Below, one piece after another: positions 53,455-64,000 of a stretch of DNA of 64,000 bases. Made by a program: the position numbers and the translations under genes. This DNA is from Dryocosmus kuriphilus (Eukaryota > Arthropoda > Insecta > Hymenoptera > Cynipidae). Position 1 is the first letter of the stretch; each line of letters starts with the position of its first letter. The notes beneath the pieces were generated by a model. That model had not been told where the DNA came from, searched no databases, and was given only the letters and a program-made list of their open reading frames with translations. The stretch lies in NCBI GenBank assembly GCA_038277395.1, contig CM076193.1:121116133-121180132 (forward strand). The letters are read 5' to 3'.

Positions 53455-56400
53455 TAATATAGGGTAAAAGCACCAGTCGCTCAAGAATTAAGACAAACTT
53501 TAAACTTTAACATAGTCTTTTTTATAAATGATAGCTAATAAAACTACGAAACTTATTTGTTTTGACAAAATATTTATCCAACTTTTATTTTTTTATATAC
53601 TTTATACAAAAAATTAGAGTGTTAGATGATAATGGCTATAAAAAGTCTCTCGTTATGAACTCAAAATATAATTTTAAATAAAAGTATTATTGTTAATCCA
53701 AAGTTTACTCTGACGAAGTTTCAGTAAATAATACGCAACAACTAAAAATAACACTTAATAGAGAGAAATCTGGTAATTCGTATGAATAAATAAGCAATAC
53801 TGAATACGAAGTACAAATTTAAAAAGGTACGAAAAGACTTTGTTCCGGATTTCTTCATTAAAAAAGACAAAGGTTATAAATACTCTAATTCAAAAGCTCA
53901 GAGAATCCCTGAAATAGTAGGTATATATTTGAAATGTTATTATAAACGATATAATCATAACATTTAATTTGTATGTAAATCAAGCCTATTTTAAACGTGG
54001 TCTCGCAATCTACTATCGAAAATATTTATGAGTTAACGGAAATGTCCATATACATTTTCTTAGAATCTATCGTATACCTATTTTAAGCATTATATATTTT
54101 AAATAAAAAATTTTTTTTAAATTATAAGCTCGCAAATAGATTTTGTAAAAAAATCCCTTGTAAAATCAAACAAATTATACCAAAATTAAACTTCATCTAT
54201 TAATCTGATATAATATTTTCAAGGAAATTAAATCAAGTAATCAATTCACATACAAAATCAAAAACTGAAGTAAAGAAAAATAATGTAGAAAATTGGCAAC
54301 AGTTAAGAACATATGAACCTAAATTTCAATTTCAAAGGATTTCTAATCTTTTAAAATTTATAGGTTATTTGCTTTTGCAAACCTTCCAAAACTGAGGCGC
54401 TTTTTAATTTCCAAAGCTGTCAAAAGAGATTAAATTGTTAGTCTTTCTCTATTTCCCCTCATTTTAACATTTTTCCGCTGTCGTATTTTAGCACAGATAT
54501 CTTTATGTTTCACAGAAAACTATCTGGTATGCCTGCTCCATCCTTCCACCTTCAAACCTCTTTCAGAATGCAGAAAACTTTGCAAAGTGCCTGTTTACAA
54601 TTTTAATCCGGGATGTACGAAACAAGGTGGACATTTAAGCGACATTACAGTTCTTAGTATTTTTTTTGACACCCGTTCCAACAGCCTTAAGTTAGCAGTG
54701 AGTTTTTTTCTAGTATTTAAAGATTTTTTAATCGCTAGTAAAACATAAATAAATTTCATACTCTTAAAATCTTGTCGAAGTCTTAAGTTTCAAAGCTTTT
54801 TCACTACATCTTTATGACTCAGGATTCACGACCGTCTGATCTCATAAAGCTTATAAAGCAAAAGGAGGTTAAAAAAACAGTACACTTTATAAAAATGTAA
54901 TCATTTCAAGATGACTCGTTATTACTTTCGGTCGAAACGTTCGGTTGTCTTTTTTTAAAGGGTTTTAAACATCTCTAATCCAGAAACGAAGTGTAATTAA
55001 ATTCTACCTGACGCAAAGTTTTGAGGAAAAAGAGAAAGATATCCAAAAATTTGTGAACTTGAATGAAATTATTTCTGCATAAGTGATTTTTTCTCCTTAA
55101 ATTATTATAAAAATACATACCTAAATAACAGTACATTCCTGCTAATATTAAAACATTGTTAACGGAATATATTTTTAGATAGTGTAATAATGTAATCTTA
55201 TTATACATTCGTAATCACTTCATAATCATTTTTTTTTAGTTTTCAGGTTAGATACATAACCTTTTTGAAAGAAGTCTTATGAAAAGCTTTCAAATTTACG
55301 AAATATTAATTAAAACTTTAAAAAGAATTTTTTTAACGCATAGTTTCAATTAAATTCTACTACTAGTAGTTCTTCTACTAGTAGAAAGTCATTTTTCGTT
55401 TGATATTACGAGACAAATAAGTACTGCGCCTCATTAGGGAATAAGACAGGTCACTTGACGCAGGTGGATTTTTTATGAAAATCTAAAATTAATGCTTTTA
55501 GTTAATTAAAATGTAATTTTTGCCAAACGAAGCAAGTTTAAGATACGTATCAAAATTAATACGCTTTTTATGCAATTACTCGGATAAAAATAAATAACTG
55601 TTTTTTTACTAAAAAAGGATAAATAAATTTTAATTACTTTACCAGCTTCAAAATAGTTTGACACATAATTTTTCAAAAATTTAAGTAAATATTCTAAGAA
55701 ATTTGTGATGTAGAGCGAGTTGAAGTGAAAAAGACGGAGCTTTTCATTTTGTGAAAATCACGTTTTTTGACATTATTTCAGGAACGAAAAAAGCTACAAC
55801 ATTTTTCAAAAGCAAAAAAAGATGCACAATAAAATTTCCGATAAGAATGTGTGTTTGAAAAAATAAAATTAAAGAATCTTGTCGAAAATTCCCAGGAAGT
55901 GAGGAAATAATTTTATGTGCCCTTCTACGATCCAAGGCTTCAATTTCAAACCCAATGATAAGAATTTTTAGGATTTTAAATACCAAGATTTCAAGAATAA
56001 TTATTTTCTTATTGAAATGAAGGGTATTCTAAACACAAGGAATAAACCAATTTTCAATTCAGTTTTTGAAATACAATCTTCCAAAGTATATACATTTTCT
56101 CAAACATTAAGCCAGTATTTTCAGAACATGTAATGTATCCTATTAATACTATAATATTATATTGTACTGCACTTACATTTAAAATTAAGACAAAGGACAA
56201 AGGTAAGTAAAATGCCAATGGTGAACTTCATTTTCTCTGGATAGAGAACTGAAAAATGATTTCTGAAGAATTTCATGAACAGAGTTTTATGAATTTTTGA
56301 AGTATATTAACTACTATATACGCTTTTATATACATGTAGCAGTAAATACAATTTAAAAAATTATCAGACTCCATTTATGAAATTCTGAAAAAGCTGATTA

Positions 56401-56908
56401 TTATCAACATTTTGTAATAATTTAAAAAAATGTATGAGAAAGAACGAAAGGTGAAAGATTGTTGATCTCCGGCTTCAGATAATTAAGCTGGATTAATAAC
56501 GTTCGAAATCTTGGAATTTGTTCAAATTTACGCTAATTGCTCCCAAATTCTTACGTTTATAAAAAAAAAACTTCACAAAGAATATCTTTTCAATAATTTC
56601 AATACAAATTGAGTTAATATAATAATAGTTGAGGAAAAGATTTTAGAGAACAACTTCAAAGATGATGAATAGACTAATTTTTAAAACAAATTAATTTGGA
56701 AATTCAAAAATAATTAATGTTTTAAATATTTGTAATAATTATAAAGTTTAAAATAGTAAAATTTTAATGTCAAAATTGTTGAAAAGTTGGAATTGCGGTA
56801 AACTTCATTATTTAAAATGAGATTCGTTCAAAAAAACATTTTCGATTTCAAACCTTAAGGGTCGTTGTCAAAAAGTTGTCTTTAAGTCCCGGTCATTCTA
56901 CCCATTTC
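53455..56908. other. AT-rich DNA, possibly bounded by short GGGTA inverted ends
   Basis: GGGTAAAAGCACCAGTCG (53462) and, read inwards from the right, GGGTAGAATGACCGGGACTT (complement ending near 56903) are similar, and both are followed by a TTAAGACAAACTTT-like word. This could be an old transposon of about 3.4 kb. I found no transposase remains inside. About 54911-54950 contains GAAACGTTCGG preceded by a weak hairpin. A double palindrome CTACTAGTAG occurs twice near 55359-55384. Confidence 0.3.
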
Positions 56909-58400
56909 CTTGACTTAGTAGATTTTTTTGAATAATAGTGGGATAAAGTACTTACCTGGAAGTAATTTTTAGGAAGGTTAAAAAATATAAGTTGCTTTTT
57001 TTTATAAATGGGAAATTAAAATAAATTTCAAATTTCTTGTAGGTAGCGTGTCCCCCTTATACACATTCGCATGCAAAAGTTAATAAATTAATGATAAAGA
57101 ATTTTGTGAATGCTTTATGCTATAAAAAATTCTAATGCTAATAAGAATAATTCTAATAAATGCTAAAAATAAAAAGTCGTTCATTTTATTCCTGTTAATA
57201 AAATAGAAATAGAAGCTAAAGTTAGGCAACACCGTGAAGCAGAGCGGGGAAAAATACATTTTTTCATTATTTAAAAAAATTTTATCACCCCTCTAAGTAT
57301 TTTTAAATTAATTTTGAATGTATTTATCCGCTGCTGGTTAGCTCTCTCATCTGTAGCATCCCCAATAAATACAACTTTCTTTATAAACTTTATCTACCCT
57401 ACAAATGTGATTCATGATCTCTGAAATGGAAAAAGTTTTTCTATCTTGGGTCTAACATAAGTTAATAAAAAAAAGTATTTTTTTGTTAATTATTAACAGG
57501 TCAAAAAACCTTAAAGATCTTATAATATCTACAATGAAAGTGTTCGCAATTCAACGAATCATAAAAAGAAAAAGACTTTGAAAAGGAAGTCTTTAAAAAG
57601 TAAAAGACTTTTAATTTTGAAAAATGAAAAAGATTAATTAGAAAAGCAATGAAATTAAAAGAAGTTTAAAAGAAGACTTGAGGTGAAAGTTATACAAGTT
57701 TTACATTTACAGAATTACAGACATATAAATATTTTAAAAACCTTGCCAATTTTCCAGAGAATTGACATTAAAGTTCTTGAAAGAACGACATTTCAATTTA
57801 GAAAAATTTAATTTAATAAAAAATAAAAAATTTGAAAATATTAAAAATTAAATACATATTTAATAATGATAGAAAAAGTAATGAGGAGAAAAAGGATTAA
57901 ATCAGTACAGAAATAATTATTTCTGCACTTAGGTATTTACCACTTTATTCAATTATTTTTCTTATTATTAAAAATAGGAAAGTATTATTACTTCTCTGAT
58001 TCTGTCATATTTTATGCGATATTTTGCAAGAGATCTGTTTATCTCTCAAATAAATATTCTTTTTTTTTCAAATTTTTAATTGTAAATTTTTCATAATAAA
58101 ATTAATTTGTTATCCTTTCAGTGTAATTTCTCAATTAAAAGAATGTTCATCCCCTTTTATTTGGATATTAAACATGCGACCAAAAATATAGCCTCCTTTC
58201 ATATGGTCTCCAGATGTAATGCTTTATTTACATTTCAGACATGAACGCGCAAAACATATGTATATTTTTATACAACCTGACCATATTTCGGTCATGTTTG
58301 GCATTCGTCCACGTTTTCTGCATATTCAGAAATATTGCACGAGGAGATGTACTCATGTCCGAGAAGTTGACTCCGACAAATTGAATTTTCAAAAAAATTA
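56909..58400. other. AT-rich DNA, nothing recognised
   Basis: Very AT-rich with poly-A runs. Short open frames are chance. No repeat unit, TIR or RNA gene could be supported. Confidence 0.45.
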
Positions 58401-60900
58401 AAGTTGTGCTAAATTTGTGCTCAATTTAACGCAAAAGATTTTTCGAAAAAATCATAATTTGAGCCAAAATTCTCAAAAAACGTTTTTTGGCCCAGCATCG
58501 ACATTTTGGTTTTTCAGAAAAACAAAAATTGTACTCAATTTTGCTAAATTTTTACTCAATTGTGCCAAAAAGATTTTTCTAAAATATCAAAATTTGAGCC
58601 AAATTTTCAAAAAATGTTTTTTGTCCCAGCACCGACATATTTAAAAAAAAAAAAAGTCGTGCTGAATTGTGCTAGATTTGTGCTCAATTGTTTCGCAAAA
58701 TATTTTTAGAAAAAAATCAAAATTTGAGCCTAAATTTCCAAAAAAAGTTTTTTGGCCCAGCACCGCCATTTTGTTTCCTCAAAACAACAAAAGTTGTGCT
58801 GAATTGTACTAGCCTAGCACAACAAAACCTCCCTAAGACACTTTTTGCTCAGACTTATATTTTCGAAATTAGCTCAACTTTTGGGAACTTGTAATAGGTT
58901 TTCGACCCAAAATTTTCAAAAATGTAAATTTTGGAAAATCAGAAAGTTGTGCTGAGTTGTGCTAGCCGAGCACAACAGAACCTCCCTAAGAAACTTTTCG
59001 CTGAGAAGTATTCTTTAGAAGTTAGATCAACGTTTTGGAACTTAGAATAATTTTTTTTTTGTAATTTATTAGTAATCACTGAGTAATTGATACCTTTACC
59101 CCATATTTTGTTTTTTAAATAAAATGTATTTTTTTATAAAACAAAGACTAAAATGCATATTTTAACTTGTACGTAATTTGAGTATTAATTATTATAGAAT
59201 ACAATCTCTAATTTTACAATATTTCATTTCTCTTTTCTTTTTTGCTGTGAGATGTTTCACATTTAAGTCTTTGAAAGTACATCGTATACAATAAATAAAA
59301 TATCTGAAATATAAAAGCATCGCAGTTCTAGGGAGGTTTTGTTGTGCTAGGCTAGTGCAACTCAGAACAACTTTCCGATTTTCAAAATTTGCCTTTTTGA
59401 AAATTATCGGTCAAAAACTTATTACAAGTTCCAAAAAGTTGAGCTAATTTCGAAAATATAAGTCTGAGCGAAAAGTGTCTTAGGGATATTTTGTTGTCCT
59501 AGGCTACCACAATTCAGCACAACTTTTTTTTTTTTTGAAGAAACAAAATTTCGGTGCTGGGCCAACAAATGTTTTTTGAAATTTTTGTCTCAAATTTTTA
59601 TATTTTCGAAAAATATTTTGCGGCAAAATTGAGCACAAATCTAGCACAATTCAGTACAACTTTTGTTTTTTTTGAGAAAACAGAATGCCGCTTCTAGGAC
59701 AAAAAACATTTTTTGTAAATTTTCGTTCAAATTTTGATTTTTTCTAAAAATCTTTTACAGCACAATTGAGCACAAATCTAGTACAATTCAGCACAGCTTT
59801 TGTTTTTTTGAAGAAACAAAGTGTCGGTGCTGGTGCAAAAAACGTTTCTTGAAACTTTGGCTAAAATTTTGGTATTTTCGACAAATCTTTTGCAGCAAAA
59901 TTGAGCATAAATCTAGCAAAGTTCACAACTTTTTTTTTTGAAAAAACAAAATTTCGGTGCTGGGCCAAAAAACGTGTTTTGGAAATTTTGGCTCAAATTA
60001 CGATTTTTTCGAAAAATATTTTGCGGCACAATTGAGCACAAATCTATTACAATTCAGCACAACTCTTGTTTTTTTTTTTAAACAGAATGCCGCTTCTGGG
60101 CCAAAAAACATTTTTTTGAAATTTTGGTTCAAATTTTGATTTTTTCTAAAAATATTTTGCAGCACAATTGAGCACAAATCTAGTACAATTCAGCACAGCT
60201 TTTGTGTTTTTGAAGAAGAAAACAAAGTGTCGGTACTGGTGCAAAAAACGTTTCTTGAAACTTTGGCTAAAATTTTGGTATTTTCGACAAATCTTTTGCA
60301 GCAAAATTGAGCATAAATTTAGCAAAGTTCACAACTTTTTTTTTTGAAAAAACAAAATTTCGGTGCTGGGCCAAAAAACGTGTTTTGGAAATTTTGGCTC
60401 AAATTACGATTTTCTCGAAAAATATTTTGCGGCACAATTGAGCACAAATCTATTACAATTCAGCACAACTCTTGTCTTTTTTTTTAAACAGAATGCCGCT
60501 TCTGGGACAAAAAACATTTTTTGGAAATTTTGGTTCAAATTTTGATTTTTTCTAAAAATCTTTTGCAGCACAATTGAGCACAAATCTATTACAATTCAGC
60601 ACAGCTTTTGTGTTTTTGAAGAAAACAAAGTGTCGGTACTGGTGCAAAAAACGTTTCTTGAAACTTTGGCTCAAATTTTCGTATTTTCGACAAATCTTTT
60701 GCGGCATAATTGAGCACAAATCTAGTACAATTCAGCACAGCTTTTGTTTTTTTGAAAAAACAAAATATCGGTGCTGGTGCAAAAAACCTTTATTGAAACT
60801 TTGGCTCAAATTATGATTTTTTCGAAAAATATTTTGCGGCACAATTGAGCACAAATCTAGCACAATTTAGAACAACTTTCGTTTTTTTTGAGAATTCAAG
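58400..60900. repeat. Head-to-head satellite array, ~135 bp unit, 406 bp higher-order repeat
   Basis: The left part (about 58400-58990) contains units with TTTTTTGGCCCAGCA, AAAATTTGAGCC and TGTGCTCAATTG. The right part (about 59335-60900) contains the same unit in inverse orientation: GGTGCTGGGCCAAAAAACG, GGCTCAAATT, TTGAGCACAAATCTA. The spacer at 59040-59335 is unrelated AT-rich DNA flanked by AGCACAACAGAACCTCCCTA and its complement TAGGGAGGTTTTGTTGTGCT. In the right arm, blocks of three units repeat at 406 bp (59957 and 60363). All open frames of 60-80 codons in this interval translate the repeat. Confidence 0.9.
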
Positions 60901-62520
60901 TTGTCGGTGCCAACTTCTTGGACATGATGTAGGTACTTGCGGTGATTAAGTAGCAGCAGATTGCAATTGTTGTTAGAAGGGAAAATGAACCTCTAGTCAC
61001 GCAGGATAATTGCATTATGATTAAAAGCTTAATAATCCTGAAATATGACTTTCGCGCTATGAGTTTTGCATGTAGAAGATAAAACTTTAATTTGCAGAGA
61101 TGACATTAAGTTAAAGAGAAAATGAACACTGCTAAAAAAAAGCCTTTCAAACTTGTCTTCACTTCAAATTAAATGTTCTCTTACTGGGATGCACTGCTTT
61201 CAAAAACAATAAGCTAAAAGATTCCTTTTGTACCTGTCTTATTAATTACTCTCTATAAAAATTAACTCGAAAGAAACATAAATTAATTTTTTAATTAACT
61301 ATAAATGTGTACTACAGGGCCCCCAGGGAGAACTATTTTTTAAATTGCATTTAAGAAATATGTATGATATTTTGATAAATTAAAATTAAATGTTATTTTC
61401 CGCTAGAAAAGTAATTAATTAAGATTATCTGGACGAATTAGTTTCACCGATAATGCGAGTTTTTCTACTGAATAATAGGACATTATGCTTTTAAATTGCT
61501 CAACGGTGGTGCACTTTTCTTCAGAAAGATTAATGACCGGAAAGAATATGGGTCGCGCGAATTTACACTCGATAAAATTTTCATACCTTTGCCAACCTTT
61601 TGTACGTGCATCCGGAAAAATGTTCAGATCGCATTCGCCTCACACCCGTCATGCTGTAAATATATGTATTGGAAATATCCTTTTGCCATTTTCCACTGTC
61701 TCTTTTCCTCGCATTATATCCTTACACTTTGTCATTTCGTTTTTTTTTTTTTCATTTTCTCCTGACAGTCGACACATCCATCCTCAAGTATCGAACATAG
61801 ACGCTCTTGATGCTTCCGTGAAAATCGCGAATTCGAGGGCGTAATTTTCCCACTTTCTGTCTACTTTTCTCATTTTCTGTCGTACTTTCCGTACCGTAGT
61901 ATCGTTAAATGAACACGCATACTTTTCATGCATTTTTTTCCGCTTTATTTTCCGGTGAAACCGCATATTGTAATTTTTTTTATCAATTTACTGAAAAATG
62001 CAATATTTATAGGGAAATATTACAGTTTTTCTTTGTAATAGAAAACGGATATGTTGAAAAGAAACTTTGAAATTTGTTTGTAATTTCAATAAGTTTTAAC
62101 ATTTCTAATTTTATACCACATGCTGGAACTATTCTTTAACGTTTAAGTTTCAAACTGTTTCAATTTAAGAATGTACAGACTTTATAAAATTCTGTGTTGA
62201 AAAATTTACAATTTAAACTCTTTGAACTCAAGAAGTCCTGTAAGAAAGTCAAACTTTTCAAATAAATTTTTTTTTTAACTTAAATATGTACACATTTTCA
62301 TTTGTTCAAATTTCAACCACATTAAATTGAAAAATGTTTCTGAATATAATTTTATTTTATTTTCTAGCCAATCGATTATAAATCTCTATTCATTCGTTTA
62401 TTTATACTCTCTCCCTTTTACGGGTTTGAGAGTCATTACATAACCATCACATCTTTACATCCAGCGCAGATTTTACAAATACTTATTCCTGCCTTATCCT
62501 ATATGTACATAACTTCTTAA
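60901..62520. other. Mixed DNA with one 119-codon frame, no supported gene
   Basis: A plus-strand frame at 61485-61844 (MLLNCSTVVHFSSERLMTG) lies in a less AT-biased stretch, but I recognise no domain, and an overlapping 89-codon frame is equally open. The region could be host non-coding sequence. The remainder is AT-rich. Confidence 0.35.
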
Positions 62521-62523
62521 TCT

Positions 62524-62775
62524 CTAATCTAAATCTACGCACTGCCGCTCAAGACCTTGGGCTTCCGTTTCCTCTCGCCATTTCCATTCTATTGATGGTA
62601 CACTAACCCTCGACTCTACTGACTTTTCGTTGCCTTTATACGAATCATTTTGGCTCTTCTCTACCCTGCATGACCTGCTCTTTCTCTCAGGCTGTCCAAT
62701 TTCTTCATCCATCCTTAGCACATTCCAAGAAACTACTTTAATCCCCTTTTCGCACTCTCTTTCCCTTCTCCCCAC
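62524..62775 (-). pseudogene. Start of LINE ORF2 (endonuclease), truncated
   Basis: The minus-strand frame contains GIKVVSWNV, which matches the first motif of the apurinic-like endonuclease at the start of LINE ORF2 proteins. The following residues (MDEEIGQPERKSRSCRVEKS) do not continue the domain clearly, and the frame ends at 62524. No reverse transcriptase sequence follows, so the element is cut off here. It lies directly downstream of ORF1 on the same strand, as expected for a LINE. Confidence 0.55.
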
Positions 62776-62919
62776 ATTCTTCCTCTTATCTCGTTCGCAA
62801 ACCGCGACACTTCTACTCTGTTCTTAGTCACCTCTGCTCCCCTTCGACCTTGAGACCGCTCACCTATTTTCAACTCCTCTCTCTCTCTCTTCGTCCCATA
62901 TCCACACCGTCTCATTCAA

Positions 62920-63798
62920 CTACAACATGCCTCTCCCAAACCAAACTCTATTCCCTTTTCTCCTCTCCTCCCAAGCCCTCTCTCCTATTAAGCATCTTTT
63001 CCTTCTCTCCCTCCGTGTGATATCTTCATCAATTCTTTCTTTTCTTCCCCTAAGCACCTTCTTTTTTCTCATTACCTCTCTCCTCTCCACTTCACTTCCC
63101 AGTTTAACTACGTACATCCTCGCTTTTCCTCCTGGCTTGCTGCCCATCCCCTTTATCTCCTGCACCCTGACATTTGCCCCTATGTCCCTCAAAAGTTTCT
63201 CTACCTCCTTCTTTCCCGTTTCGCTTTCTACTTGCAATCCTTTTATAACGACATTTATCCTTTTCTTTTCCCTTTCAAACCCCTCCATTTTCCTTTCTAA
63301 CCCACCTACTCTACTTTTCATTCTCTCATTCTCCTTTCTCAAGTTCACATCTCCCTCTTCCTCGTCCCCTCTACCTATTTCCTCAAGATTTTCTTGACGT
63401 TCAGCTCTGCATTCTAAGTTACGCACCCTCTCTTCTACCTGCCTTATTACCTTTCTCCCCTCTTCCTGCTTTTTTCTCTGTCCCTCCTCCATCCCCTCTA
63501 ATTTTTGCCACACTTTTTCTTTCCCTTTCTTCCAGCACTTTTCCCATTTCTCCCATTTCTCTTTTATCTTTATGACTATCCCCACTGTTCCCCGCCCATG
63601 TTCCTTCTCTTCCGCTAGCTCTCTACTCACTACCTTCTCTAACTCTCGGAACATATTTTCCATTGTGTCTTTTGTCTTATCTAAAGCCTTATCCATGGCC
63701 TTATTTGACTCTAACACCTTATCAATTGACTTACCAAACTCTAACCTCTCTGCGTCGCCCCCACTAGCCCCACCTGCCCGGCTCGTCACTTCATTCAT
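62920..63798 (-). CDS. LINE ORF1 protein (coiled coil plus RRM-like), decayed
   Basis: The frame encodes 292 residues that are extremely Lys/Glu/Arg-rich. Residues about 30-170 look like a long coiled coil. RINVVIKGL (180-188) and ARMYVVKLG (226-234) are the two beta-strand motifs of the RRM-like domain of LINE ORF1 proteins, which bind the element RNA. A basic region (RKKKVLRGRKERIDEDITRR) follows. A TAG ends the frame after VWFGRGML. Related sequence (ETVWIWDEE) continues in frame beyond it, so the natural C-terminus is longer and this is probably an inactivating stop. Upstream, the reading (RARRRELKIETQC) stays open to a TAG at 63850-63852, and ADYEATKAIER lies beyond that stop, so the true N-terminus is also broken. 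The clade is not assigned. Confidence 0.78.
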   Translation of the reverse strand: MNEVTSRAGGASGGDAERLEFGKSIDKVLESNKAMDKALDKTKDTMENMFRELEKVVSRELAEEKEHGRGTVGIVIKIKEKWEKWEKCWKKGKEKVWQKLEGMEEGQRKKQEEGRKVIRQVEERVRNLECRAERQENLEEIGRGDEEEGDVNLRKENERMKSRVGGLERKMEGFEREKKRINVVIKGLQVESETGKKEVEKLLRDIGANVRVQEIKGMGSKPGGKARMYVVKLGSEVERREVMRKKKVLRGRKERIDEDITRRERRKRCLIGERAWEERRKGNRVWFGRGML

Positions 63799-64000
63799 TG
63801 CACACTGGGTCTCAATCTTTAATTCCCTTCTTCGGGCACGTATTGCCCTCTAGCGTTCTATTGCCTTGGTCGCCTCGTAATCCGCCTGTTACCCAGTAGC
63901 TTGCTAATCTCCTACCTTACCCACTGGTCTACGGCGCCACTTATTGACCTCTCGCTCTGCTCCCCACGCTCCCCTCACCGACCCACTATCCTTCGCACTA
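63799..64000 (-). mobile_element. 5' part of the LINE, continuing to the window edge
   Basis: The GC-richer composition of the LINE continues to the end of the window. In-frame remnants of the ORF1 N-terminus are readable to about 63890, with a TAG and a TAA. The rest is probably 5' untranslated sequence. The element boundary lies outside the window. Confidence 0.55.

Noticed and set aside
61485..61844. 119-codon plus-strand frame as a gene
   Set aside because: An 89-codon frame overlaps it in another phase and a Phe run reflects a poly-T tract; no domain seen.
62927..63397. 156-codon plus-strand frame
   Set aside because: It is a Ser/Phe/Leu/Pro-rich antisense shadow of the Lys/Glu-rich LINE ORF1.
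1..64000. tRNA genes
   Set aside because: GTTCGAATC-like words were noticed (for example GTAGTTCGAATG in the 241 bp satellite) but no cloverleaf with a matching A-box could be built.

Overview
The window looks like nuclear DNA from an arthropod, most likely an insect. It is AT-rich with poly-A/T tracts. It has no operons, no bacterial gene density, no rRNA or tRNA that I could recognise, and every protein-coding signal I can identify belongs to a eukaryotic transposable element (TE). Two DD41D transposases, several mariner (DD34D) copies, a Transib relic, a Penelope-like element and a purine-rich LINE ORF1 fit an insect; Hymenoptera is plausible from general familiarity with such sequences but is not proven here. 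I could not support any host gene exon. The window is best read as a gene desert or a very long intron made of nested TEs and satellite arrays.

Layout, left to right. 1-3000: AT-rich DNA with a degenerate ~268 bp tandem repeat and a hammerhead-ribozyme-like motif at 2105-2145. 3010-4290: ~38 bp minisatellite. 6268-6700: inverted-repeat element. 7120-8275: 77 bp satellite with a ~307 bp higher-order repeat. 8517-9842: complete mariner with perfect terminal inverted repeats (TIRs), a TA duplication and an open transposase. 11438-15682: Penelope-like element (reverse transcriptase plus GIY-YIG, decayed) with inverted terminal repeats; a second, broken mariner (12070-13403) sits inside it. 17693-19525: composite palindromic element built of 148 bp blocks bounded by TTAA. 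19690-20960: foldback-like element with ~141 bp internal repeats. 22155-23375: ~90 bp satellite. 24642-27446: DD41D transposon with long TIRs. 27963-28854: small TA-flanked MITE.

30205-35915 is a large decayed TIR transposon. It carries the remains of an insect TE protein gene (LRPKW-type motif). That gene is split by an insertion of 214 bp tandem repeats plus a 5'-truncated mariner, flanked by a 15 bp direct repeat. 36567-37397: palindromic MITE. 38590-40092: Transib (RAG1-like) transposase pseudogene. 40250-41391: third mariner type, decayed. 42568-48566: ~6 kb satellite of ~241 bp units with 2.36 and 2.60 kb long-range duplications. 50138-50212: GTC microsatellite. 50880-51090: GC-rich palindromic cluster. 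51193-53435: second DD41D transposon with long TIRs. 58400-60900: head-to-head satellite with ~135/406 bp periods. 62524-63850: LINE ORF1 and the start of ORF2 on the minus strand, running off towards the right edge.

The genes do not work together as a pathway; the window records successive insertions. The relative order can be read from nesting: the Penelope-like element predates the mariner inside it, and the large TIR transposon predates both the 214 bp array and the mariner in that array. The most useful unexplained structures are the TTAA-bounded 148 bp block composite, the large LRPKW transposon, the inverted Penelope terminal repeats with hammerhead-like cores, and the shared subterminal sequence of the two DD41D elements.
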